DNA of 64,000 bases from Puniceicoccaceae bacterium Marseille-Q1082 (GTDB lineage: Bacteria; Verrucomicrobiota; Verrucomicrobiia; Opitutales; Intestinicryptomonadaceae). Positions within the stretch are counted from its first letter, which is position 1. Each line of letters opens with the position of its first letter. The position numbers and the translations under genes are program-made. This document shows, piece by piece, positions 9,570 to 18,272 of this stretch. The stretch is taken from contig CAJGBI010000001.1 of assembly GCA_904424815.1 (NCBI GenBank), positions 1,631,671 to 1,695,670 on the forward strand, given 5' to 3'. The notes beneath the pieces are model-generated. The model was given only the letters and a program-made list of their open reading frames with translations, searched no databases and was not told the origin of the DNA.

Positions 9570-9597
9570 TTGACAAATTAGCCCGCGCTAATTTGAT
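9570..9597 (+). promoter_or_regulatory. Promoter with embedded palindromic operator (DtxR/IdeR-type) before the iron regulator
   Basis: TTGACA (9570-9575) is followed after 16 bases by TTTGAT (9592-9597). A perfect 8-bp inverted repeat with a 4-base centre, AAATTAGC-ccgc-GCTAATTT, occupies 9575-9594, exactly between the promoter elements. This is where a repressor of the DtxR family would block RNA polymerase. The downstream gene at 9616 encodes such a regulator, so autoregulation by metal is the simplest reading. Confidence 0.7.
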
Positions 9598-9615
9598 TTG
9601 GAACGCTTTATTCTT

Positions 9616-10287
9616 ATGCCCGAAAACCCGCCAAAACTCTCCGAAAACCTCGAGGACTACCTCGAGACCATATCTTCGCTGTCGGCGGACACGGGCGCGG
9701 CGCGCCCCTCGGACATAGCCGCGGCGATGAACGTCAAGAGGCCGTCGGTCACCGCCGCACTGAACTCGCTGCGCGAAAAGGGGCTTGTGGAGTACGAAAA
9801 ATACCGCCCCGTGACCCTCACGCAGGACGGTGAGGCGGTCGCAAAAAACGTTAGGCGCAAGCACGAGCTTTTGAGCGACTTCTTCACGAACGTGCTGGGC
9901 GTGAACGCGAGCGAGGCCGACCTCGCCGCCTGCCGCATGGAGCACGCCCTCGAAGACTCCATAATGAAGAAGCTCGTGAAATTTTTGAAGGGCCGCGGGG
10001 CTGGAATGTGCTCCGGCTGCCCCAACCGCTCGCCGGGCTGCGAGTCGTCGTGCCCGCACGCGGTGGCGCTCAGCGACCTCTCGAAGGGCGAGAGGGCCGT
10101 TGTGCTCTCCATCGACAGGAAGCTCGGCAACCTCGGCACTTACGCGGGGATGGGGCTCGCGATAGGCTCGACGGTCTCGGTGCTGCGCGTGGCTCCCCTC
10201 GGGGATCCCGTGATAATCAGCGTGCACGGCTCGGAGATTTCCATGAGAAAATCGCAGCTCAAAAACATCATGGTAAAGCGCATTTGA
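9616..10287 (+). CDS. DtxR-family iron-dependent regulator with four-cysteine insert and C-terminal FeoA domain
   Basis: Start chosen at ATG 9616 (MPENPPKL); the TTG at 9598 lies in the promoter. Residues 1-75 form the winged helix-turn-helix (NLEDYLETISSL, DIAAAMNVKRPSVTAALNSLREKGLVEY). The dimerisation/metal region carries AACRMEHALED, with Cys106, Glu109 and His110 in the primary metal site; Cys here favours the iron-type DtxR over manganese-type MntR. Residues 132-146 hold C-x2-C-x6-C-x3-C, absent from classical DtxR. Residues about 157-223 are an SH3-like FeoA domain (LGNLGTYAGMGLAIGSTVSVL). It lies 36 bases upstream of feoB, so it probably both regulates and supplies a FeoA function for ferrous iron uptake. 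Confidence 0.85.
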   Translation: MPENPPKLSENLEDYLETISSLSADTGAARPSDIAAAMNVKRPSVTAALNSLREKGLVEYEKYRPVTLTQDGEAVAKNVRRKHELLSDFFTNVLGVNASEADLAACRMEHALEDSIMKKLVKFLKGRGAGMCSGCPNRSPGCESSCPHAVALSDLSKGERAVVLSIDRKLGNLGTYAGMGLAIGSTVSVLRVAPLGDPVIISVHGSEISMRKSQLKNIMVKRI

Positions 10288-10305
10288 ATTTTTTTTGCGA
10301 ACCGA

Positions 10306-10321
10306 GTTAGAGAAAGCTAAC
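10306..10321 (+). promoter_or_regulatory. Second operator-like site immediately before feoB
   Basis: GTTAG-agaaag-CTAAC reproduces the half-sites and spacing of the upstream operator: TTAG-N6-CTAA in both. It ends two bases before the feoB ATG, so bound protein could act on transcription into feoB or overlap its ribosome site. Confidence 0.45.
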
Positions 10322-10323
10322 AG

Positions 10324-12465
10324 ATGAGAGACGGACATTTCAGGATTTTGCTCGCGGGCAACCCCAATTCGGGAAAGACGACCATATTCAACGAGCTTTC
10401 CGGCATGAGGGCAAAAGTCGGCAACTACGCGGGGGTGACGGTGGAGCGCAAAACCGGCGGCTTCTCCGCCGGCGGGTGCGAAATCGAGGTCGAAGACCTC
10501 CCGGGAGTATACACCCTCTCCGCCTCGTCCGCGGAGGAAAAAATCGCCGCCGACGCCATATCCGCAGGCGACTTCGACCTGATAGTGAATGTGGTGGACT
10601 CCTCGAATTTCGAGAGAAACCTGTTCCTTACGATGCAGCTTGCGGAAATGAAAATGCCGATGATAGTCGCCCTCAACATGAGCGACGAGCTCGAAAAGGA
10701 GGGGAAATTCGTGGACGCCCCCGCCCTCTCCGCCGCGCTCGGGGTTCCCGTAATCAAGACGACGGGCTTCGACAAACGCTCGATAGCCGAGCTCAAAAAT
10801 TTCATCGCCAAAAACGCGCGCGCCTGCACGCTCGCGCACTTTCCGTGGAAGTCGGCGGGCGACAACATTCTGACGCGGAAAATCGCGGAAATTTCTCGCG
10901 TGCTCTCCGACGCGCTTCCCCCGCCGTTCAAGTCGTACTCCGACTGGATGGCTGTAAGGTTCCTCGAAAAGGACCCGTCCGTCACGGCCTCCGTGCGCGA
11001 GAGGGCCCCGCACATATACGAGGCCGCAAGGGAGCGCGCAGCCGCGCTTGAGGCGCAGACCGACGAAACTTCCGAATCGCTCGTAGCCGCCGCCAGATAC
11101 AGGATTATCGACAGCATCTGCATGCCGTGCCTCAAAACGCGCGCCCACGCGCGCACGAATTTCACCAAAATGCTCGACGCGGTGTTCCTTAACAGGTTCG
11201 TTGGGATACCGATTTTCTTCGCGCTGATGTACGGGGTGTTCGAATTCGTGTTCGCGCTCGGCGAGCCGCTGATGGGGCTATTGGAGTCGCTTTTCGCGTA
11301 CGCCGCGGACTCCATTTCGGCGTCGTGGCCCGAAGGCTCCTTCCCGCTCGCGAAAAAGCTGCTCGTGGAGGGCGTAATAGGCGGCGTAGGCGGGGTGTTC
11401 GTGTTTCTGCCGAACGTGGCGCTGCTGTTTCTGGCGCTCTCGATTCTCGAGGACAGCGGGTATATGGCGCGCGCGGCATTCCTCTGCGACAGGGCGATGC
11501 GCCGCTTCGGGCTGAGCGGCTCGAGCGTGATTCCGATGCTGCTGGGCTTCGGGTGCTCGGTGCCGGCGATAATGGCGACGCGCTCGCTGAAATCGCGCTT
11601 CGAGAGAATCGCCACCATAATGGTGATTCCGCTTTTCAGCTGCGGGGCGAGGTTCCCCGTGTACATGCTCCTGATCCCCGCGTTCTTCGCGCAAAAATAC
11701 TGCGGGCCGGTTATGTTCGCAATCTACATAATAGGGATAGCCGCCGCCATGCTGCTTGCAAAAGCGCTGCGGGAAACCGTCGTAAAGGGCGAAGACTCGT
11801 CGTTTCTCATAGAGCTTCCGCCGTACAGGCTGCCGCGCGCCAAGACGGTCTCTCTCGAAGTCTGGGGCAGGACGTCCGGCTTTATAAAGAAGGCGGGAAC
11901 CGTGATTCTGGCGATGTCGATAATACTCTGGCTGCTGTCCACCTTCCCGGAAAAGGAAAGCTTCTCGCGCGACTACGCCGCAGAAATCGCGAAAGTCGAG
12001 TCAAACCCCGAGCTCGGCGCGGGCGCCAAAGCGGAAAAAGTTTCGGAACTCGAAAACGCGAAGCTTTCCGAGGCGTTCGACCACACCGCCATGGGCAGGA
12101 TCGGCAGCGCGCTCGAGCCGGTTTTCAGGCCGCTCGGGTACGACAATAAGATAGTCAGCGCCCTGCTCGGATCCCTCGCGGCGAAGGAGGTTTTCATATC
12201 GCAGCTCGGCATAATCTACGGTTCGGGGTCGGGCACGAGCGGCTCCGACACGACCCTGCGCGAGAAAATCGCCGCTGACTACGACACCGCGCAGGGGATA
12301 AGCATTTTGATATTCATACTGCTCACGGCGCCGTGTGTAGCGACAATCGCCACGACCTACACGGAGACGAAGTCGCTTAAAGTCGCGTGCGCGCAATTTT
12401 TCGGGCTCGCGCTCATAGCCTACTGCGCGGCGTTTGTATTTTACCGCATCGCGCTGCTCGCCTGA
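10324..12465 (+). CDS. feoB: Ferrous iron transport protein B
   Basis: A 713-residue FeoB, the inner-membrane GTPase permease for Fe(II). The G domain shows G1 GNPNSGKTT (11-19), G3 DLPGVYTL (about 59-66) and G4 NMSD (about 119). A helical spacer follows, then the transmembrane part with both Cys-containing gate motifs: LLGFGCSVPAIMATR and FSCGARFPVYMLL. Eight or more hydrophobic helices run to the C-terminus. No FeoC is visible; the FeoA module is fused to the regulator upstream. The gene should form an operon with that regulator and be repressed when iron is plentiful. Confidence 0.95.
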   Translation: MRDGHFRILLAGNPNSGKTTIFNELSGMRAKVGNYAGVTVERKTGGFSAGGCEIEVEDLPGVYTLSASSAEEKIAADAISAGDFDLIVNVVDSSNFERNLFLTMQLAEMKMPMIVALNMSDELEKEGKFVDAPALSAALGVPVIKTTGFDKRSIAELKNFIAKNARACTLAHFPWKSAGDNILTRKIAEISRVLSDALPPPFKSYSDWMAVRFLEKDPSVTASVRERAPHIYEAARERAAALEAQTDETSESLVAAARYRIIDSICMPCLKTRAHARTNFTKMLDAVFLNRFVGIPIFFALMYGVFEFVFALGEPLMGLLESLFAYAADSISASWPEGSFPLAKKLLVEGVIGGVGGVFVFLPNVALLFLALSILEDSGYMARAAFLCDRAMRRFGLSGSSVIPMLLGFGCSVPAIMATRSLKSRFERIATIMVIPLFSCGARFPVYMLLIPAFFAQKYCGPVMFAIYIIGIAAAMLLAKALRETVVKGEDSSFLIELPPYRLPRAKTVSLEVWGRTSGFIKKAGTVILAMSIILWLLSTFPEKESFSRDYAAEIAKVESNPELGAGAKAEKVSELENAKLSEAFDHTAMGRIGSALEPVFRPLGYDNKIVSALLGSLAAKEVFISQLGIIYGSGSGTSGSDTTLREKIAADYDTAQGISILIFILLTAPCVATIATTYTETKSLKVACAQFFGLALIAYCAAFVFYRIALLA

Positions 12466-12702
12466 TTTGCCGCCAGGGGCCGCTTTCGCGCCAGCTTCAC
12501 TCCCGCCGGAGCCGCCGCAGACCTTCTCGGGAGCTAAATGGCGCCTGCAAATTTTCGACATTGCAACCGGCAAGACAGCCGATCCCCGCGCCACTTCCGC
12601 CGAATCCGTCCGCCGCAGGGCGGGCGGATATTTTTGCGCCCCAAAACCGCAAGGATCGCAAGTGCAAAATATAATTGAGTGTTTTATATAACAAAAAAAC
12701 TA

Positions 12703-12732
12703 TTGACTTTGTTATACCTCAAACGTTATACT
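12703..12732 (+). promoter_or_regulatory. Promoter of the PEP-CTERM gene at 12740
   Basis: TTGACT (12703-12708), an 18-base spacer and TATACT (12727-12732). Transcription would begin at about 12738-12740, on top of the ATG at 12740, and no ribosome-binding site is present, so the message may be leaderless. Confidence 0.55.
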
Positions 12733-12739
12733 GAATTAC

Positions 12740-14365
12740 ATGAATACCTCTTCTATACCCTTAATATCCCTCGCGCTTTCGGCAATGGCAGCCTCCCTCG
12801 CGGGAGCCGCCGACAACACATATTACATATGGGCCGGAGCCACCAAAGCAAACGAAGAAGTCGATCTTCTCAAGTCCGCGAATTGGAGCACATCCGACAC
12901 CGGATACGTCGCGCCCGCAGAAGGTACGGAGATGAACTCCCCGCAGGCGAACTGGGTTTTCGACTACGGCGCATACCTGCCGATATCCGGAAGGACGGAC
13001 AACATATTTCACAGAATAAAAGCGCCCGTCCTGGACATAGCCTCCATCTCCATAATAAACCACGACGCCACGGATACGGGCTACTGGGCGAGCGACGGCT
13101 TTCATGAAACGGGCGCGTCCAGCGGCATCAAATTTGTGGCGGGGACAAGCAATTCATCTTGGAATATAGGGACTTTCACTTATACCGGCGCGACCGGCTC
13201 ATACGACAGGGGCGTAATTCTGGGCGCGGGACAAGTGACTTCGTTTCAGCCCGACATCACAATCGGAACGATGAACATCGGACAGGGCGAAAATACCACG
13301 ACGTTAAGAATAGGAGACTACGCGTGCGGCGTCGCCTACGCGACGCTGGAAGACGGCGATATAAAAGTCGGCGACCCCGTTGACATAGCCGACACTACCG
13401 GCGCAAAGTCGCTCACAGTCACGGGCGACATCAACATGCACGGCAACGTCCTGTTCAACACGAACGTCTGGAACGAGGACGCATTGGCGTCGCATTCCGA
13501 ATATTCGCCGGACATACTCGTCCAAGGCGTCGTCAGAATGACGCAGAGCGACGGCGGAAAAACTCCGACCTGGAACGTGCTTCACAGAACCAACCTCATC
13601 TCATGGAAAAACTCCAAGCCCTCCGTTCCGGCGATAAACACTTTTATAAAAATCGGCGGGCTCGACGGCAGCGGCACGATATCCAACGACTCCAAGACCG
13701 TGGATCCATGCACGGTAAAAATCATATTCACGAACAAGACCGACTGCGATTTCACCGGCGTATTCACGGAAAACCGCTCCGATACGATAAAAACCGTCAT
13801 GAGCGTGAAGATGGCGGGCGAAAACGGAAAGAGGCAAATAATCCGCGCGGATTCCGCCTTCACCGGCACCGTCGAAGTCGAGAGCGGCACCCTCATAATG
13901 CACAGCACGGCGGCCCTCGGAAAGCTCACCATGACGGGCGGCGGATTCGGAGGCATAGACGGCGGCGTGAAAGTCTCCGAAGCCGAATGGCTCGGCGGAG
14001 ACATAGTTTTCCACAACGCGGAAGCGTTTATGGGCGGCTCTCCCGACAAAATAACGGTTGACGGGACGTTCGCCAAAACCGGCGAAGGCAAAATCGGAGT
14101 GGATTTTTCGGGGCTCGACGCCTCGATATTCTTGGAGGACGGAAACCTCGTATTCGACCTGATAACGGCAAACGCACTCAAAGGCTTTTCCGCCGACGCC
14201 AACGACGACTTCGCCGCAAAAAATCTGCTGGGCGCGGTTGCCGACTTCGCGTGGGCCGGCAAAACGCTCACCGTGTCCTTCTCGCAAGTTCCGGAACCCG
14301 CCGCCGTCGCCGCTATATTCGGCGCGCTCGCACTCGGGCTTGCCGCATGGCGCAGGAGAAAATAA
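12740..14365 (+). CDS. PEP-CTERM protein with autotransporter-type beta repeat
   Basis: A 541-residue protein with signal peptide MNTSSIPLISLALSAMAASLAGA and a C-terminal sorting tail (VPEPAAVAAIFGALALGLA, AWRRRK). The long middle is beta-helical in character; GTVEVESGTLIMHSTAALG at about residues 375-393 matches the 'passenger-associated transport repeat' pattern of autotransporter-like proteins. No enzymatic motif seen. It is likely a surface or extracellular-matrix protein anchored through an exosortase system that is not in this window. It has its own promoter and a terminator at 14388. Confidence 0.8.
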   Translation: MNTSSIPLISLALSAMAASLAGAADNTYYIWAGATKANEEVDLLKSANWSTSDTGYVAPAEGTEMNSPQANWVFDYGAYLPISGRTDNIFHRIKAPVLDIASISIINHDATDTGYWASDGFHETGASSGIKFVAGTSNSSWNIGTFTYTGATGSYDRGVILGAGQVTSFQPDITIGTMNIGQGENTTTLRIGDYACGVAYATLEDGDIKVGDPVDIADTTGAKSLTVTGDINMHGNVLFNTNVWNEDALASHSEYSPDILVQGVVRMTQSDGGKTPTWNVLHRTNLISWKNSKPSVPAINTFIKIGGLDGSGTISNDSKTVDPCTVKIIFTNKTDCDFTGVFTENRSDTIKTVMSVKMAGENGKRQIIRADSAFTGTVEVESGTLIMHSTAALGKLTMTGGGFGGIDGGVKVSEAEWLGGDIVFHNAEAFMGGSPDKITVDGTFAKTGEGKIGVDFSGLDASIFLEDGNLVFDLITANALKGFSADANDDFAAKNLLGAVADFAWAGKTLTVSFSQVPEPAAVAAIFGALALGLAAWRRRK

Positions 14366-14387
14366 CCGGAAAAATTCATCTTCTAAG

Positions 14388-14411
14388 GGGCTCCCAAAGA
14401 GCCCTTTTTTT
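14388..14411 (+). terminator. Intrinsic terminator
   Basis: GGGCTC (14388-14393), loop ccaaa, GAGCCC (14399-14404) and a run of T residues. It lies 23 bases after the PEP-CTERM stop. Confidence 0.85.
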
Positions 14412-14483
14412 AATTTTTTTGCGGAGCGCGGGTACGGAATCGGCTGCGTTTGATATAAAAAACTCCAATTCGGATACAAAAGA

Positions 14484-14512
14484 TTGACAGATTTTTCCGG
14501 CCCATTTTTATA
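14484..14512 (+). promoter_or_regulatory. Promoter for the RidA-like gene
   Basis: TTGACA (14484-14489), 17-base spacer, TTTATA (14507-14512; TATATA two bases later is an alternative). The gene starts at 14590 after an untranslated leader of about 70 bases with GGAGG-like sequence (14573-14578). Confidence 0.5.
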
Positions 14513-14589
14513 TAAACAAACAGCGCGCGGCGCGCGCTAGAAACGCCGCAATCCGCGCCTTTACCGCAAACGGGAGGAAAGAAAAAACC

Positions 14590-15657
14590 ATGAGGGAAAT
14601 ACTGCTCGGCGCCGGCATCGCCGAACTCCACATGCCGATAGTTTTCGGATCTCGCGAAAGCGCAGAAACGCAATTCGCGCGCGCCGCAAAAACGCTCGAA
14701 GAACTCGGGGCGCAAGCCGTGTGCGCGGAAATTTTCGGCCCCGCGTGGGCCGGAGAGGCTGCAAAACCGCTGTTTTCCGGAATCCCCGTTAACCACATTC
14801 TCCCCCTCGACGAATCCGCAACCCCGACGCTCGCGGGCGCGCATATAACCGCACTGCGCGGGGCGCGCGCGGAATTCTGCGACTGCGGGGGCTTCACAGC
14901 CGCCGTGTACGAAGCCGGAGGGGTCCGCTATTTCAGGGCGTTTGGCATAACCCCCGGGAGCGCCGAAGGCGACGGATACGCCGAAACGATCGGCAACCTC
15001 TCTGCGATGAAATCAGCCCTCGAAAAGTGCGGGTACAAATTCACCGACATAGCGCGCACGTGGTTCTACAATTTCAGGCTGCTCGACTGGTACGCCGACT
15101 TCAACCGCGCGCGGACGGAATTCTTCCGAAATGAAAAAATATTCGACTCCCTGCTGCCCGCAAGCACCGGAATCGGCGCGCCCAACCCCGCGGGGGCGAA
15201 AATCGAAAGCGGCATATTCGCGCTCAAAAGCTCCGGAAAAAGCGGTGGGAAGTGGGACGCGAGGGAAGTGGAATCTCCCCTGCAATGCGGCGCGCCGCGC
15301 TACGGAAGCTCGTTTTCGAGGGCGGTGGAAATAGATACGGAATTTTCGAGGCGCGTGATAATTTCCGGCACGGCGAGCATAGAGCCCGGAGGGGCGACCG
15401 CCCGCGCGGGCGACATAGGCGGGCAGGTGGAGCTCACAATGCGCGTCATCGGGGAAATCCTGAAATCGCGCGGAATGGGCTTTTCAGACACTGTGCGGGC
15501 GATTGTCTACTGCCAGAGGCCCGAATTCTACGAAGAGTTCAAGAAATGGCGCGCCCAATCCGGCGCGGAAATTCCGCACTGCCCCTCTTTCAGCACCGTC
15601 TGCCGAAGCGACCTTCTCTTTGAAGTGGAGCTCGACGCCGCCCAGAACGCCCGCTGA
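14590..15657 (+). CDS. Tandem RidA/YjgF-superfamily protein
   Basis: A 355-residue protein. The C-terminal half carries the RidA-like fold cues ISGTASIEPGG...GDIGGQVELTMRVIGEIL and TVRAIVYCQ. The central segment TWFYNFRLLDWYADFNRARTEFF...LPASTGIGAPNPAG resembles the two-domain Rid-like proteins related to chorismatases, where an N-terminal Rid-like lobe is fused to a second one. Candidates are an enamine/imine deaminase-like or chorismate-processing enzyme; the sequence does not decide. A good Shine-Dalgarno (GGGAGGAAAG, 14571-14580) supports the start. It ends 94 bases before the phage-like cassette. Confidence 0.65.
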   Translation: MREILLGAGIAELHMPIVFGSRESAETQFARAAKTLEELGAQAVCAEIFGPAWAGEAAKPLFSGIPVNHILPLDESATPTLAGAHITALRGARAEFCDCGGFTAAVYEAGGVRYFRAFGITPGSAEGDGYAETIGNLSAMKSALEKCGYKFTDIARTWFYNFRLLDWYADFNRARTEFFRNEKIFDSLLPASTGIGAPNPAGAKIESGIFALKSSGKSGGKWDAREVESPLQCGAPRYGSSFSRAVEIDTEFSRRVIISGTASIEPGGATARAGDIGGQVELTMRVIGEILKSRGMGFSDTVRAIVYCQRPEFYEEFKKWRAQSGAEIPHCPSFSTVCRSDLLFEVELDAAQNAR

Positions 15658-15740
15658 GCCGCCCCTCAAAAGTTTCCAAAACTCTTCCCCAATCAAAGCG
15701 TGCCAAAGTAAATTTGCGCGCCGGCGCGTTATGGGATATA

Positions 15741-15760
15741 CGTAGCCCACCATGGCTACG
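15741..15760 (+). promoter_or_regulatory. Hairpin overlapping the start codon of the tail-fibre-like gene
   Basis: CGTAGCC (15741-15747) and GGCTACG (15754-15760) flank a 6-base loop, and the ATG at 15752 lies in the loop and first stem base. Folding would hide the start codon and any ribosome site. Confidence 0.4.
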
Positions 15761-17593
15761 TCACCTACCATAACCAACAGAATACTGATCCGCGCCGACG
15801 CGCTTAATTCGGACTCCCCCAAAAACGCCCTGACATCGCGGGAGATTTCCGTAAAGCAGCGCGACGACGTGGATTTCGCAATCGCCCTGTCAAACGCGGG
15901 GCAGAAAATTCCGGCGTCAGAAATAGCGCGGATATGCGTCGAGATTTTCGACATCGGCGCGAGAAACTCCCCCGCCCCGCGCGCGGTAAAGCTGCTGTTT
16001 TCTAAGAGCTCCGAAGACATATCGGACATCTCGGAAAGCTGCGACTGCAACGCCACAATTCCGCTGGCGGCGGAAGAAAACGCCTTTGAGGCGGGCCCAA
16101 AATGGATGCGCGTGTGCGCGTTCTCGCCCGAGGGAAGGAGGACGACCTTCGCCCAGGGCTGGATATCTTCGGAGGAGTCCTTCGGCGACGCCCCCGCCAT
16201 AGGGGAGGAAATCCCGCAGTCGTTTTTGAAAACCGAGGACGCCAAGGGCCTCTTCCTGCAAAAGCAAAACGACCTGTCCGACCTAATAGACAAGAAATCC
16301 GCGCGCGAAAACCTCGGGACGCTATCCGAAAGCGAAATCGCCTCGGCGATAGGCTCCGCATGCGCTTTGAAAGCCGACGCATCGCACTCGCATTCTGAAT
16401 ACCTCGAAAAGACCGAGGCGGCAACGCTCTACGCGCCTGCGGAGGCGACCGAAGGCGAAATTGAAAATCTCGCTGCGGAACTGTCGAGCCTGCGGCTGGG
16501 CGGGGCGCGCGCGGGGCGCCTGCACTTCGACGGAGGTAAGCTGAGCGCGGCAAACTGGACGTCGGTCGTCATTCCGCTGCCGTTTTCGCTCGCGATCGAA
16601 TACGAGGTCGAAAGCTGGGACGGAATAAGCTACGAATACGACAACGAATTTTCATTTTTCAACTGCACGAACGCCGACTGGAACGTTTCGGGATACCCGA
16701 TATACGGATTCAGGCTAACCAAAAATGGGGAATCGACCTTGGGATTCACGCTCGGCGGATGCGGCGGCGAGGGAATGGGAGCGTCGAGGGGATGGAGCGG
16801 AAACATAACGCTGCCGACGGGCAGGCACACTCTCGCAGTCGCCGTTCCCGCTCCGGACGCGAGCGGCAACAGCCCTGCGTCCATACCGATATACATAGAC
16901 GGCGAAAACGCGGGCAGCCTCTTCGCGACGGTCGGCAAGCACAATGCGTCGGTTTCATTCCAAAAGCCGCTTGTGATAAACGAGCGCGGAGTGTATGCCG
17001 GCGGCGCAACCTTCAACGAATTTGAAATCGCGCTTTCGAGAATCTCGATTTTCAACTTCGACATCTCCGCGGAATCCGCGCCGTACACCGTCGCCGACTA
17101 CGCGGGCGGCAAACCCATTCCGCCAAAGCTCCTGGATCCGTCAGCCCAAAAGCGCGCCGTGCTCGCGCTCGAAGACTCGCTCAACGGCGCGCAGGTCCGC
17201 GACAAATCCGGAGGCGCAAACCACGCCGCCGCGATAGGGGATGTTGCCGCCGACTTCCGCGCAAATCCCGCTACATGCAGCTTCCGCATAGGCTGGACTT
17301 CCGGGCAGTCCAACGGCGTCTATTGCGGAGGGTCGGACTCCGCGCAGGTTCTGCCGGCAAACTCGCTATGCAAAATACTCGCCAAATCCGACGCGCAAAT
17401 CCCGAGCCTGAAAGTCGGCAGCGCGTCTTCGGCGGCGCAGTTTTCGGAAAGCTTTTCGGTATCACAGACCGGATGGTCGGAGCTCGACATAACGACCGGA
17501 AACTCCGCCTCCGCGCTTTTTATAACACCCTCCGCGGCAGTCGCGGCGGGCGCAAACCTAAACGTAATTCTCGAAATAAGGAGCATAAACTGA
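15752..17593 (+). CDS. Phage tail-fibre-like protein with LamG-type C-terminal region
   Basis: A 613-residue protein without signal peptide or membrane segment. Residues about 168-205 (LQKQNDLSDLIDKKSARENLGTLSESEIASAIGS) match the collar/shaft repeat style of phage tail fibres ('NLSDLxxxxAARxNLGL'). The N-terminal part (ILIRADALN...) would be the virion- or baseplate-attaching side. The C-terminal half has a concanavalin/LamG-like section (HTLAVAVP..., IYIDGENAGSLFAT) suited to glycan binding. It is followed at 1-2 bases by a small gene and a holin-like gene, the usual late-phage order. No capsid, terminase or integrase genes are nearby, so it is an isolated cassette. Confidence 0.6.
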   Translation: MATSPTITNRILIRADALNSDSPKNALTSREISVKQRDDVDFAIALSNAGQKIPASEIARICVEIFDIGARNSPAPRAVKLLFSKSSEDISDISESCDCNATIPLAAEENAFEAGPKWMRVCAFSPEGRRTTFAQGWISSEESFGDAPAIGEEIPQSFLKTEDAKGLFLQKQNDLSDLIDKKSARENLGTLSESEIASAIGSACALKADASHSHSEYLEKTEAATLYAPAEATEGEIENLAAELSSLRLGGARAGRLHFDGGKLSAANWTSVVIPLPFSLAIEYEVESWDGISYEYDNEFSFFNCTNADWNVSGYPIYGFRLTKNGESTLGFTLGGCGGEGMGASRGWSGNITLPTGRHTLAVAVPAPDASGNSPASIPIYIDGENAGSLFATVGKHNASVSFQKPLVINERGVYAGGATFNEFEIALSRISIFNFDISAESAPYTVADYAGGKPIPPKLLDPSAQKRAVLALEDSLNGAQVRDKSGGANHAAAIGDVAADFRANPATCSFRIGWTSGQSNGVYCGGSDSAQVLPANSLCKILAKSDAQIPSLKVGSASSAAQFSESFSVSQTGWSELDITTGNSASALFITPSAAVAAGANLNVILEIRSIN

Positions 17594-17594
17594 C

Positions 17595-17822
17595 ATGTCC
17601 AACGCAGAAACCCAAACGCCGATAGAGGCGGACATCACAAACGGCCAGAAAATGCGCGTTTCAAACGTGCGCATCAATGGCGACATAATAGGAGCCGACG
17701 GGAAAACCGCAACGGTGGGCGCGGGGCTTGAACTCGGCGCGGAAGAGCTGGCCTCGCTCGGAAGCGCGGCGGTTCAGGCGCTCGCCGACGCATGGGCCGG
17801 CGTGAGGGAGGGGGAAGAATAA
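17595..17822 (+). CDS. Small protein of the phage-like cassette
   Basis: 75 residues, no transmembrane helix and no known domain. It has an acidic, Ala/Gly-rich sequence (ITNGQKMRVSNVRINGDIIGADGKTATVGAGLELG). It starts one base after the tail-fibre stop and its TAA overlaps the ATG of the next gene (TAATG), so it is translated as part of the cassette. The function is unknown; such small proteins between fibre and holin genes are common in phages. Confidence 0.6.
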   Translation: MSNAETQTPIEADITNGQKMRVSNVRINGDIIGADGKTATVGAGLELGAEELASLGSAAVQALADAWAGVREGEE

Positions 17823-18265
17823 TGGAGGGAATGGAAATTCTCGGCGCCACCGGCGCGGGGGCGGCAGTCGGGGGCGCGCTCACGTGGATTTCGTCAATGC
17901 GCAAAGAGTCCCACGAGAGACAGATGGCGATTATAGACAAAATGCGCGAAACCGCCAAAGACGCCGACGAGAGCGCCGACAAAGCCGCCGCGCGCGACCG
18001 GTCGCAGGTCGGCCAGCGCGTGAGGCAGCTCATAATAATGGCGCTTATTTTCAGCTTCGTCGTGGCGCCGTTCATATTCGCGTGGACGTCGATTCCCGTG
18101 GCGGTTGAACGCACGGAAAGCTGCGGCGGATTCCTCTGGGGACTCGTTCCCGAATACACGCGGCAGGCGATCGAATACGCGAGGGGCTTCTACATCCCGT
18201 CCGAATTCAAAGTCGCGTTCATGTCGATAGTCGGATTCTACTTCGGCAGGAGCGCGGCAAGGTAA
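17822..18265 (+). CDS. Holin-like membrane protein
   Basis: 147 residues. An N-terminal hydrophobic/glycine-rich segment (ILGATGAGAAVGGALTWISSM), a charged helical region (KESHERQMAIIDKMRETAKDADESADKAAARDRSQ), then a strong transmembrane helix (LIIMALIFSFVVAPFIFAW) and a weaker C-terminal hydrophobic segment (FKVAFMSIVGFYFG). Size, topology and position after a tail-fibre gene suggest a phage holin or holin-like protein. There is no endolysin next to it. ATG 17822 is chosen because of the TAATG overlap. Confidence 0.5.
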   Translation: MEGMEILGATGAGAAVGGALTWISSMRKESHERQMAIIDKMRETAKDADESADKAAARDRSQVGQRVRQLIIMALIFSFVVAPFIFAWTSIPVAVERTESCGGFLWGLVPEYTRQAIEYARGFYIPSEFKVAFMSIVGFYFGRSAAR

Positions 18266-18272
18266 ATACAAA

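Noticed and set aside
9520-11148. Long minus-strand open frame of 542 codons opposite the iron regulator and feoB
   Set aside because: It is a GC-rich shadow of the DtxR and feoB genes with Arg/His/Gly-rich composition and no start context or domain.
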